From Hypoxylon rubiginosum (lineage: Eukaryota; Ascomycota; Sordariomycetes; Xylariales; Hypoxylaceae), in contig CADCXA010000022.1 in NCBI GenBank assembly GCA_902806565.1, positions 62,001 through 126,000 on the forward strand: a DNA stretch of 64,000 nucleotides, written 5' to 3'. The notes beneath the pieces are model-generated. The model saw only the letters and a program-made list of their open reading frames with translations, ran no database searches and was not told the origin of the DNA. Numbering within the stretch: the first letter of the stretch is position 1; the number at the start of each line of letters is the position of its first letter. Positions 1 through 10,397 of the stretch are shown piece by piece. Position numbers and translations under genes: made by a program.

Positions 1-819
1 TGGTCGTATAAAGTGTAGGCTTAGCATTTTACATAAAGATCATATATAACGTGTAGTAACTACCAAGTCTCAAGATGGCAGTGTTCTGTAGATCCATCCA
101 TAGATTGATACCTAACAGGGGATATGCGTCTAAGTACAGTACAAGCGTACGAGCCCCCTGGACAAAATAAGCTTATTTCCAAATCGGGTATTTTGGTTTC
201 TTTTTTATCTTGGCTACATCGGGGAGGATTATTGCGGATACGAGATATGTATCTAGGTACTTAGGTAGTCTCGGCATCTAAAGACGGGGTGGTCGATCCC
301 TCAGCCTCAGACTAGTATTTCATCTTGTGTAAGAGCTAACTAGGCTGCTAATGATCCTCTAATATGCAGATCGAAGGCTCTAACAACTTCGCATTTGGAA
401 GAATATCGTTATGAGAACACCATCCAAGGCGTTGATCTATACTTCATTATTTTGATACTAGGCATTCGACTTAGGCAATAGACTCCCAAGAATGCTTAGG
501 ATTCAGACGCATGTCTGCACTGATGTCAACAATTCTTTTTTTGGTAACTCTACAGCTGCCTTAATCCGACTAATGAGTGCAGAACTTAGAACAGTAACAG
601 ATAGTAGAAGAATGATGTTCTTTTCAAACTAGTATAAAGCATCTCACCCTATCGAGAATGTTGGTTTGATTGTAATTCCAGACCTCATCGCATCATCACA
701 TCATCCTACTTGCTTCAGCTCGGAGTTGAAAGGTCAATTTATTAGCCCAATACCATCAAGTTTCAATTCCAATTCGCCATCACCCCTAGATCACCAACTT
801 ATCCCATTCAATAGTCACC
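1..819. other. Intergenic, no gene seen
   Basis: No convincing coding region is visible. The short open frame at 666-881 overlaps the start of the next gene in another frame and looks like chance. The last 150 bases are C- and T-rich and are probably the promoter and 5' leader of the secreted protein that starts at 820. Confidence 0.6.
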
Positions 820-1437
820 ATGAAGTTCCTCGCCCTCATCTCCACCATCGTCGCGGCGTTCGTCTTGCTCGTGGCAGCTGACCAGGAGAACTACCAAGTC
901 GCCCGCGAAGCGTCCGTCCAAAAGGAGGGGCGCGAGGTCGACAAGCGATACCGGTACGGCATGTACGAGTACTGGCACGCGACCAACACGGCCGAGGCGT
1001 GCATCACAGGATTCTCGCACGTGCGCCTAGTCGTCGGCAAGTTCAACGGAGAGGACTTCCAGGCCGAGGCTTTCGACATGATCAGCAACGGCAAGGGCCC
1101 CAGCGGCGGCGCCTGGACCGGTAAGACGGACGCCGACAGGGAGTACAACTGGCTGGCCAACCGTTATATCAAGGACGGGCAGATCCTCCGTGTCTCGGCG
1201 GGCAGCCAGTATGTATGGGCCGGTAGGGTCAGGACTGGTGTCACGAATGACCACATCCAGTCTCTTGGTAAGTTTTTTCCTCTCCTCTTTTTTCTAATCG
1301 GAAAGAAGTTTCTTCCTGGTTACTAACGATTCTTTACTATAGGTGAGCAGTATTGCCGCGACTATGAGACTTACAACCTGGCAAACAACAACTGCTACAA
1401 TTATGCCACGTGGCTATGGTCTCAAATTGCAGCTTAA
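820..1437 (+). CDS. Small secreted protein with a Kex2-type propeptide
   Basis: The model has two exons, 820-1267 and 1343-1437, giving about 180 aa. The intron has GTAAGT, a TACTAAC branch site and TAG. Residues 1-20 form a typical signal peptide. They are followed by a short acidic and basic stretch ending in a Lys-Arg pair near residue 43, which looks like a Kex2 cleavage site, so the mature protein would begin with the Tyr-rich segment YRYGMYEYW. The second exon ends in a compact NNCYNYATWLW motif, and there are only a few cysteines. I do not recognise the family. Size, secretion signal and propeptide are what one sees in fungal effectors, killer-type proteins or small hydrolase-like proteins, but nothing here shows which. 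The start codon is the first ATG after a CT-rich leader. The exon structure is well supported; the function is unknown. Confidence 0.8.
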
Positions 1438-2076
1438 GCATACTTTTTAAACGTATCTCAGAGAGATATCCCATCTAACAGTGTACATAGAGGTTGTCGG
1501 GGCGTATGAAGGTGTACTGAACAGGCTGTACATATCTCGTACTGTAGAGGATATCATGTATTATTACTAAGGGCTTGTATACTTTTAGTCATTCGTTTAG
1601 GAGTTTTTAACATTGAGCTTTTTCGATTAAGGCAATTTCTCACTTGTAGTATTGCTCCTTAAATGTCATCCTGCAATACCTGCCTTGTTGATAGTTCTGA
1701 CGGTATCGATTCGTTATAAAAGGTTAGGAACCTAGGTAAATAAATCGCTTCCCTGGAGTTTGCGCATTTGATAATGGATTATGTTGGTGAAAATACTTGA
1801 AAGTTACATGTCTAACATATAGAGCTAAAGATAAATTTCTTTGCCGTTCATTTTACTCCAGTCAACAGAACGTTTCTTCTAAGCTTTTGATTGAGAAATT
1901 TGGAAGATACGTAGAAGACTTCATGTGTAACTTGATAAATACGAAGAAAAATTCCAATTGAGTAAAAAAAAAAAAGAAAGTTACTACTGTATGTACAACT
2001 AAGATAAATTCCTAAGACCAACCCGCCTCGTCTCCTTACGACCTTCTCTAAAACATGATAGAACCGCCCCTCGAAA
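1438..2076. other. Intergenic between convergent genes
   Basis: This stretch lies between the 3' ends of two convergent secreted-protein genes. It holds only AT-rich spacer and a poly-A run near 1965. No gene is supported. Confidence 0.6.
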
Positions 2077-2727
2077 TTACAAGGCATTCCCGCCCGGAAG
2101 CGGTCCATTCGCAACGTTGCCCTGGACTCCCGGCGCCGTGAACAGGCAGCTCACGCGAAACACTTTGCTGCAAGCCGTGGCGGCCGAAAGACCGAATCCG
2201 ATCAGGATGAGTCCGGACAGGGCATCCTCGTTCCAGATCTGGTTCTGGAGGAGAGGGACAACCTTCGTCACGCTCGAGGCGAGGATCGCCTGCGCGGCCT
2301 TGCAGCACGCGCTGCCGACGTCGACGCGGGCCTCGATGAGGCCCGTCTCGTCGTCGCGGACCATGACGGCGCCGTACTCGGGCTCGAGCGGCGTGAAGTC
2401 CCGCGCGTGGTTCCTGTCCTCGGACAGAGACGGGACAATAGAGCGTGTGCTCTTCGCCGGAGGGAGGAAACGGTTCATGCAGGCGTTGGCATCGCCGCTG
2501 CAGGAGCCGCTGCAGCAGTGCTTCTCAAAGGCGAAGTGGTGGCAGGTGTCGTAGCACGTCTCGTACTCGGACGAGGCAGAGTTGAAGGCTCCGTCGCAGT
2601 TCTGCCGGCAGCCGTAGTTGATCCTGTCGGCGCTCTGGCTGAGACAGTTGTTGCAACCTAGGTTTTGGTTGGTACTTGCCGCGCCGGCGACGAGGCCGGC
2701 GACGATGATGGATTTCAACAGATACAT
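2077..2727 (-). CDS. Cysteine-rich secreted protein
   Basis: A single-exon frame of 216 aa. The start is placed at the ATG at 2725-2727 because it opens directly into a signal peptide (MYLLKSIIVAGLVAGAAS); the frame is open 36 codons further upstream, but that part has no secretion-signal character. The N-terminal third after the signal peptide carries about eleven cysteines (GCNNC, GCRQNC, TCYDTC, HCC, SC, AC patterns), which suggests a disulfide-stapled extracellular domain. A charged linker follows, then a second more hydrophobic segment with SACCKA and TACS motifs. I do not recognise a named family. The protein could be a cell-surface or effector-type protein; the C-terminal hydrophobic segment (around residues 160-185) could also associate with membrane. 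Confidence 0.75.
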   Translation of the reverse strand: MYLLKSIIVAGLVAGAASTNQNLGCNNCLSQSADRINYGCRQNCDGAFNSASSEYETCYDTCHHFAFEKHCCSGSCSGDANACMNRFLPPAKSTRSIVPSLSEDRNHARDFTPLEPEYGAVMVRDDETGLIEARVDVGSACCKAAQAILASSVTKVVPLLQNQIWNEDALSGLILIGFGLSAATACSKVFRVSCLFTAPGVQGNVANGPLPGGNAL

Positions 2728-3976
2728 GATGGAGCGGAGTTGTGATGAGTATAGTATATTTTTCAAGGATTTAGAGTTAGACGTGGTTCGAAGGTGAAAG
2801 TGTAGGTGGGCAAGGGGGACAGTGGAGAGAGACAAACGTATAAAAGACGATCAGAATCACGTCTCTGCATGGTCCTAGTGGAAATGCTATTCATAGAAAG
2901 ATAAACGTCAGAGGTATATGTCCGGGTTGGCTTCATGATGGCTGTATTCCAGTTTTGGACTTCCTGAAGTGACTGTCATCGTGCTCATCGTGTGAGGCAC
3001 TGGTTGATCGATATTCTATATATATCATAGTCTATTCTTTAAATCGACCCTTAGCTCTTTAGTCGGGGGCCGTTAGTGTATTATTTACGTAACTGAAGGG
3101 TACGAAACGGGAGAGTTTAGACGATCGGCAGACTCCAATAAAGGTGCTATGTATGTTGCTATATCGATCGTAAATCCTGTTACATTGACGTAATTCGGAG
3201 ACGGCAATTGACAGGATTTCTACCAGGTTTTTAAGGTTAATAATTCAGGGGTAGATCGAAGCAGCCGTCGTATAACCTCGTTCTGATACATACCGCCAAG
3301 TTATAAGACTTATGGATAGCCGCTCCCCGAGTTATCTATTCCCTATCTGGTCAAGCAACACGCGCGTGATGGGTTCCTACCTTGTATCTAATCCTCCAAC
3401 TGATGGGGGCTGCTTGGCTAGGCATTTTAGACCAGAGTCTAGTCTAAAATGCCTAGCCAAGCCAGAGCGACTAAGGGAATACAATTATGCTATTATCATC
3501 CTATCAGCTGCTCGAGTCCGCAGAGATAGGGGTAGACATGTAGGAAGTACCTAGGACTTTAGTTACCCCGGTCAGCTCGTCAGCTCGTCAGCCCTAACGG
3601 GTACCCGTAACGGATAGCCACTTTGTTTCAAGCACCTGCAGGGGGTAGCCCCATATGTACAGATACGAGTAGGTCCACGATTCTGCATCGATCTTTTGGC
3701 TTGTTCTAAAGTGGAGCCCCCATTAATGTACAGTACATTCTCCCTTTTCAAGGGATTTCAGCTCGAGACTCTACTCTATGCAGATCTTCCATCTAGGACA
3801 AGTTCACGTTCACAGACAATGACGTAACAAACCAGTACATCACTTACGGACAGGATCAAATAAAATAAAAATGCATTGGGAAATTATATTATGTATTATT
3901 CTAGTGCTTTTTACCTGGGGAATTGATTTTACTTTGTCAAATTTTATCTCTTCATTCTTACGATCTACTCAACAAG
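2728..3976. other. Intergenic with a perfect inverted repeat
   Basis: No gene is supported. The region contains the 21-bp inverted repeat described separately, a short tandem repeat of GTCAGCTC at about 3571-3592, and the probable promoter of the TLDc gene. Confidence 0.55.
3412..3462. repeat. Perfect 21-bp inverted repeat with a 9-nt loop
   Basis: Bases 3412-3432 are the exact reverse complement of 3442-3462, separated by nine bases. The stem would be a strong hairpin in DNA or RNA. It lies about 500 bp upstream of the TLDc gene and far from the 3' end of either neighbour, so it is not an obvious terminator. It could be the remnant of a small inverted-repeat element. Confidence 0.85.
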
Positions 3977-5720
3977 ATGGGACAGTTTACATCCTCGTCA
4001 GCGCATTCAGAAGAGCAGCCACAGCTGCCACCCGTTCAGAACGTCGACCAATTCCAAGACAGATTACGGCAACTACTTAGGAGCAGATGTCTATCTCGTC
4101 AAGAAGAGGATTGGTTTCGGTCAGTCTTTAGTAAATTCAGTTCTACATCGGAGACATCACCAAGTAAGCCGCCCCTTCACAAATATCAGAGATAATGCTA
4201 ACCGAAACAGCCTGGAACGAGTCGGACCTAGTTGAGTTCGTCGGTGTCACTCTGCCAGATGAGTTGAAGCCGGCACTCAAAGCCGCCGGCCCACTCATCC
4301 ATAGGTGCATGATGCGGATTGGGTCGTTTCCGTATCAAAACCAGCCTATTTCGACTCTTACTACCGACGTGGCTTTGGTAGCAGTCATCGTCCTCCTCCG
4401 TCGCCATGAGTCGAGTGCTAGAGCCATCTCAGATGTTAGCGCTAGCGAAGATGATGAAGAGGTGAGATGGGCCGAATGGCTTCGTCGCATCCTCTTCCAA
4501 TCCATGGTTATTCGCGATAGCTCAACCGCGGACCACAGTGTCAGCAGGAGTAATTCTGACGACGAAGACCTGTTGCGGGCTCATAAATTCGTCTCAAATA
4601 GCAACAAATGGCGCGATTGGGAACATAACCCAAGGGTGGCGCACACTGGCCCTCCTGTTATCTCTACATCAGAGCTTCCTTCTTCACGATCACAAGATTT
4701 CAGTGGCTTCATTCCCAAGGACGAGCTAGAGGCACTTATCAAGCTTCTCCTCGCTAGTCAACTTTATCTGACGGGGAATGGTCCTGAGATCCTTGCCCAG
4801 GAAGGAGAGCAGCTAGATGCATGTGTTAACAGCATCGTGGCCGCCTTCCGTCAGTCCGACGAAACGTCCGGCATTACTTGGGAATCGTTCAACAAAGTTT
4901 TCTCTGAATCAGTAAGTTTGAATCGCAGAAAACCATGTCGGCACATTTGTTAACATAGAAGCAGCCGAGTATTTTCTCAGGCTTCACACGTCTGTTTGCC
5001 CCGCTTGTCGTGCAAGGTGGGATAAAACGAGAACAGATCGACTCGGCGACAAGAACTGAGGCCGCCACGTTACTACGTGGTGCTTTCTCCGTATCTAGGG
5101 CTGAAAGGCTCCCGACAGGAAGTATTTTTGACCTTCTCATTCTGACCGAGCTCGCAACGTTTCTCCCAGAGGGACGAGTAGCATTCCAGAGTGTATCCGT
5201 ACTCTACACTGCGAACGACAAGTTCGACATTTCCACGATTGAAAATCATCTGAGTCAAAGGAATCAGCCACTAGTGCTTCTGATCTCAGGCGTCACATCG
5301 GGTCAGGGAAATTCTAGCGGCAACGCGTCAACTTGCATTGGCGCCTTCCTCCCGGACAAGGACCAGGAGAAGCAGGAAATAGAAACGGGCAAAGCACCAA
5401 TGCGCGCTAGCCTTTTCGAACTCAGGCCAGCTCATAGGGTTTCCAGTAGCCCTGAAAGTGGTGTTACGGTAGAAAAGGACACTGGTGATACAGTGGAGAT
5501 CAGGTTCGCCGAGGGAAGCGTCGAAGCTGGTCGGTTGACGCTCAACGGGCAGACTCAGACTGCAAGCTTCCACCCTGGGAAACGAAGCAAGAATGATGGT
5601 GTGGCTTCCTTGGATTTCCAAGTCGGCACTGTGGACCTCATAGGGTTTGCCTCTGGAAAGGACTTGCTTGACTCAGCTACGGACAAGACTTTCTTCGTTA
5701 GCTCGATACCAGGTCATTAA
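3977..5720 (+). CDS. RTC5: TLDc-domain protein Rtc5 (restriction of telomere capping 5)
   Basis: The model has three exons, 3977-4163, 4211-4911 and 4965-5720, giving 547 aa. Both introns (47 and 53 nt) have GTAAG donors and keep the reading frame. The start at 3977 is preferred over the upstream in-frame ATG at 3923 because it gives MGQ..., an N-myristoylation-like start typical of the family. The C-terminal half holds the TLDc domain, with blocks such as FLPEGRVAFQSVSVLYTAND and a later ASLFELRPAHRV segment that match the domain as I know it. In yeast Rtc5 is a cytoplasmic protein linked genetically to telomere capping and to the vacuolar V-ATPase; TLDc proteins generally interact with V-ATPase. 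That role is transferred by family and not shown here. The length fits fungal Rtc5. Confidence 0.88.
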
Positions 5721-6361
5721 TGGAAGCAGTTGCGCTTGTGGAGGTGTATAAACGCTATTATTAGAGCAGGCTAAAGATATAACATAAAGGTCATGTATGA
5801 AATACTTTCATGTAATGTGGCAACGCCTACCTTAGATACGTTTTGACTGGAACAGGGTATATATCCACTCTGCTGAATGCACATCGTATATCGTAGTTGG
5901 AATCAAGCACTCGTTTGCCGCCTACTATTAGCAACTCAATTCCTCACGATCTAACACATCAACGTAGAAGTAGTTTCTAGAGCACGTGATATGTACGGTT
6001 CCAATGTTGAAGGAGCTGGCGCTAATATAGTCGCCCCGTTTCACGATGTGCCGGGCATTCCTTCGCCCCCTCGGCCTTGGCATTCTCAGCTGAAAGATCT
6101 ACATTTCTGCCTAGCGGAATTAATAAATACAGGATTACGTCGCTATGGTCCTATGTCGGGATCGGCATTGCTTACTTGGACCGCGTGGTAAAGCATCCGG
6201 TATTAAAATCCAACGTTACTTGATATTTATCCTCTCGGGCCCGAGCATTTGCTCATCATCATGATCTATCGCCGTTATAAGCGGTTCGAGTCTATAACTT
6301 AGTGCGATGTTCCCAGGCAATCCTCTCTCTCTAATTTTGTCCGTGAAGCGATTATAGCAAC

Positions 6362-6935
6362 ATGTCCGGAAAGGTAAGAGAACTCTCCACTTTAGCTACT
6401 GGGTATTTCGGTCCCGTGCTAATACGCCCACTAGAATCCCTCTTCGACGTCTCGAAGTACACAACAGGAGAGCGTGCCTGCTAAGGGTAGTACTGCTTGG
6501 CCACTCATCGCATGCATCGGCGCACTTGGCCTCATCCCGCAGCTCGGCTCACAAGCCCTGCCATACTTACCTTCGGACGGGCTCGCCGGCCTCCTAGCAG
6601 ACGCGCTCAATTACGCCCTAAACGTGACTCTCGCCCTCGGCACGCCATACCTCGCGTGGCATGTCGGTGCGATTCAAGGACCAGTTTCTATTGCTAGTCA
6701 AGCTGTGTCCGCACTTGTACTCCGGTGCATCGTCCTTCACAATATCCTTGCTGCCGCGGGGACTGTCTACCTGCAGTCGGGCCTCCTAAAGAGCACCCTA
6801 CTTTGGGGTACCTTGGCAAATTGGTGGTTCTTGGGTGTTGTGTTACTCCCTCGAAGTTATCTAGAGAATGGCTGGTGGTGGCTAAGAATCGCGTTAGCTT
6901 TTAAACTCAGCGACGTGCTTCTGAGTGGCATTTAA
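6362..6935 (+). CDS. Small multi-pass membrane protein, unknown function
   Basis: A first exon of only four codons (ATG TCC GGA AAG, 6362-6373) is followed by a 94-nt intron with GTAAGA, a TGCTAAT branch site and CAG, then exon 6468-6935. The spliced protein has 159 aa. Splicing supplies an ATG start; without it the frame would have to open on GTG. The protein has four or five hydrophobic segments (beginning with WPLIACIGALGLIPQ and including YALNVTLALGTPYLAW and WWFLGVVLLP), so it should be an integral membrane protein. I do not recognise the family. The micro-exon start is inferred from splice signals and phase and would need RNA evidence. Confidence 0.72.
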
Positions 6936-7365
6936 GGTATTATCAAAATATTTACACATTCATTCACGTTAATTCTCGTACGCCATTTAAGAGTCAAGCC
7001 ACGCTTATACACTATCATTGTTACACGAGTATCATTCTATGAAGGTGACTTTATGTTACACATGAATAGGGGTAAGGGGCTGTTTCGATAATCGAAATAT
7101 ATGGCTCTAGAAAAGGGGGCATTGACTTAACTTGGAGAATCTCATTTAAGAGGAATCTCTCTACTTAGAACTTATTAGCTTAGCTTGAATTGATAAGGAT
7201 GAAACTACGTTGATGGCAGCCGGTGTAAGACAACATGGAGAAGGTCTTTATAACTCATTCTAGTCAGTAGGTGCTTATACATGAGGGGAGGCCATTAATT
7301 CATTCATCTATTCCACCTCTCATCAACACTCATTCCCATCTTCCATGTCTAAGTCGTTTCCATTT
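6936..7365. other. Intergenic between convergent genes
   Basis: Short AT-rich spacer between the membrane-protein gene and the NTF2-like gene. No gene is seen. Confidence 0.6.
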
Positions 7366-7827
7366 TCATTTCTTCGCAGCCTCCGCAGCCTCCGCAGCCG
7401 CCTTGCCCAGCTTGGGCAGCCACCCGCTCGTGTAAAGACTATCCGCAAACTCCAGCACGTCATCGATAGTCTTCCCGTCCTCGCTCATCGTCAGGATCCA
7501 GATATACTCGTTCTCGTACAGCCCGAGCGTCGTCTCGGACCGCGACTTGGTATGCAGCGTGACCTTCCGCGCGGCCTCGTCCACCACGGGGCCGCCGCTC
7601 CCCTCGGCGATCCGCAGGTGGAAGGCCGGCATGACGGCCCCCAACTGCCCGACGAGGCCCGAGTATTCGGCGTTGGTCTGGGGCGCCGCCGCCTTCAGCG
7701 TCGCGGGGAGCAGACGGTGGGTGCAGGCGGGGCTGCGGACGCGCACGACCGACTCGGGCGTGAACTCGTTGAGACCCTCGATAAAGAGATTGGTAGTCTC
7801 GAGGAGCTGCTCTCGGGATGGTGACAT
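7366..7827 (-). CDS. NTF2-like (SnoaL-type) small protein
   Basis: A single-exon gene of 153 aa. The start at 7825-7827 (MSPSREQLL) is chosen because the family begins with a helix like REQLLETTNLFIEGLNEF; the frame is open 20 codons upstream, but that part is not family-like. The pattern of an N-terminal helix, a variable middle and strands such as KVTLHTKSRSETTLG followed by YENEYIWILTMSEDGKT matches the cone-shaped NTF2/SnoaL fold. In fungi such proteins include stand-alone isomerases and cyclases of polyketide or meroterpenoid pathways, but also many of unknown role. No biosynthetic genes adjoin this one, so no substrate can be inferred. The C-terminus is an Ala/Glu/Lys repeat encoded by a short trinucleotide-like repeat. 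Confidence 0.8.
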   Translation of the reverse strand: MSPSREQLLETTNLFIEGLNEFTPESVVRVRSPACTHRLLPATLKAAAPQTNAEYSGLVGQLGAVMPAFHLRIAEGSGGPVVDEAARKVTLHTKSRSETTLGLYENEYIWILTMSEDGKTIDDVLEFADSLYTSGWLPKLGKAAAEAAEAAKK

Positions 7828-9067
7828 TGTGATAGTTATGAAAGAGTTGTCAGAGCTTATGTTGCGCTTTATGTGTAGTAACTTCAAATTTTGCTATTTG
7901 CCGTATGTCTCGTACTTTGAGAGGTATTCTTAGTTTAGATCCTGTGGTTTTCATCAGATCCGATCAAGGCCTAGTTTAAATACATGTTTTGCGCCCCTGC
8001 GGAACTTCCGTCCTACTAAGACGCATGTCGAGACTCGGGGATCGAATTATGGGTATAGTTTCTGTGTTAGTTAAGGTGCTGCTTACGGCGGTGTGCGGCC
8101 GCGGCCGCAGCATTGTCGTCTAAGTGGACGAGGATGTGACATCGATATATAACGCCTAACGCCGCCTGCAATTGGTTGGCTCGTATATACCCCTAACAGA
8201 GCACTCCGGATTCGCTCTGGTCTCCTACCAGAGCAAAGGGGATATTCCGTATTTACGTTGGTATGAACCAAACAACCCTACATGATCTACATGCTTTGAC
8301 GGTTGGTATCGGCGTGATGTTAAAGAGTAATTTGTTTTGCTCCCATTTCTCATTGCTGAATCTTACGACTTCACGCTTAGTTTCGGCTATTCGTAACCTG
8401 CAGTGGTGATGTTGGGACTCATATGCAACGCCTCACCTCCGGCTATTCCCCATCCCCACAAAAGGCAACGTCGCTCTTGTGGTATCGCCGCGGCGTTTGC
8501 AGTGCTTAAGGATTCGCGGTAGACGTATGTGAGAATTTATAGCCAAGTAGGGGGTAGACAGCGATAGTGCGAAGAACGTCGCAGTACTATACCGAAGGTA
8601 AGCTATTGATAGATTTACCAACAGGTGCTTAGAAACACATTCGAATATGATTATAAATGTGGTGATATCTCCGCTTGCCAAGCAATGCGAATGTCTCATT
8701 GCACTTGCGTTCGACAGGTACTGTTTTGAATGAAGTACGGAGAGGAAACGTACTTGTTGAATACCTCAGGAGGTAGGTACCAAGACGCTCTTCATATCGC
8801 TATGCTAATAAAATTATGACATGATCTTATAATAATCTATATCAATCATCGTAAGTACTAGGTACTTCTTTGTAGGTATTTTCACAAATAGCTTACGATA
8901 TTAATTGAGATATAGTCTCATCAATTCGCTCATACACCAACACCAACACAAGTATTAATCATAATAGTTATGCTTCACATCATTACATTAAGAGTTAACT
9001 TAGACCCATTGGATAGTATATCCAAGAGCCGCACTATGTCCTTTAATACCACGTTGCACTAAGCGGC
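7828..9067. other. Intergenic, no gene seen
   Basis: About 1.2 kb with only short chance frames. The sequence around 8096-8110 is GC-rich (GCGGCCGCGGCCGC). AT-rich spacer follows toward the 3' end of the xylanase gene. Confidence 0.55.
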
Positions 9068-10397
9068 TTACGAGAGAGCCTCAACAATAGCGGTGTACGC
9101 AGATTTGGGCTTGTAGCTCGAGTCGAAGAGCAGAGGTGTGCTCTGGAATTGCCACGAGTCCTATTGAAAGTTAGTTATGATACCACCTCATAATCCGAGG
9201 TCGGGGGCTACTCACGGCATCGCTCACACCCCACACGGTGATGCCAACACACTTCTCGACAGCGAGACAGGCATCTGTGACCTTGACATACTCGGTAGAG
9301 GGTGCGTCAACAATATCGAGCTCGGTGATGGCAAGCTCCGTCACACCGGTGGTAGCAAGCTTCTCCAGGCCGGCTTGCATGCCGGCGGCGCTAGGGTTGC
9401 CACCTCCAAGGTGGCCCTGGATGCCAATACCATCGATGGGGATACCAGCAGCAAGCCACTTCTGCACGTGCTCGAACATGCCCGTGGTGGTCTTGGCGGA
9501 CGTGCCGCTCTCGAGGTGGTAATCGTTAATGTAGAGCTTCGCATCAGGATCGGCTTTGTGAGCTGCCTCGAAGGCGATACGGACAAAGTCCTCACCGAGA
9601 ACCTGCGTAAAGACACAGTCGCGGAGGGTACCGTCCTCGTTGAAGATTTCGTTCACGACATCCTAAACGAGTTGTGTTAGCTCTTCTTTTTTTATGTTGG
9701 GGTTCACCCAGTTGATACATACCCATGACCGAACCTTGCCCTTGTATCTTCCGACGATGGTGCTGATGTGGTTCTCAAGAACGCTCGTAAGCTCCGTCTT
9801 ATCGGTAATGGACTTTACAAAGTCCGGGAGTTGCTGATACCAGAGCAACGTGTGGCCACGGACGCTCTGGCCGTTCTGCTGGGCGAAGTTGACGAGTGCA
9901 TCCGCACCCGTGAAGCTAAACCCTCCGCGAGTCGGCTCAATGGCGTCCCACTTCATGCTGTTCTCGGGCGTCAACTGTCCGAAATCCTTCTTGATGATGG
10001 CAGCATTCTGGGACTTAGAAAGGGTTCCTGAGTCGGCTGACGTGCCGTAGTAGAGCTTGCCCTTCGACTTGAAGAGTGCGTCGATGCTGTCGGAGGAAGA
10101 GCCGCCGCCTGGAGTAGAAGATGGAGTCGCCGATGCACTCGTAGAGGAAACGACAGATGAGCTCACAGCGGTAGTTGAAGTGGTAGTAGTTGAGGTGGTA
10201 GCAGAAGAAGTCACCGAGGGGACTACGGTTGTAGACGTGATAGAAGCGATCGTGGACGTTGCAGCAGACTGGCTACTTGATGCAACAGTAGTTGAAGCGA
10301 TTGAAGAAATCGTAGATGAAGTTGGACGATGGCCGCCACAAGGTCGGGCCACAATGCCCATAGGGCCGAGAAGGTAAGCGAGCGTTGCTGCCTTCAT
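9068..10397 (-). CDS. Endo-1,4-beta-xylanase, glycoside hydrolase family 10
   Basis: The model has three exons, 10397-9723, 9662-9216 and 9160-9068, giving 404 aa. Intron 1 (GTATGT...GCTAAC...TAG) restores the family signature WDVVNE across the splice; intron 2 (GTGAGT...ACTAAC...TAG) joins GVSDA to DSWQF. Glu230 in WDVVNE is the expected acid/base and Glu339 in ITELDI the nucleophile. The catalytic domain begins near residue 110 ([17 protein letters not shown]). It is preceded by a Ser/Thr-rich linker of about 75 residues, as in xylanases that carry an N-terminal cellulose-binding module, but only a short piece with CGG is left before the linker and no complete module is visible. The enzyme should be secreted and cut xylan backbones. 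The signal peptide looks atypical, so the first exon may be mis-modelled or shortened. Confidence 0.92.
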
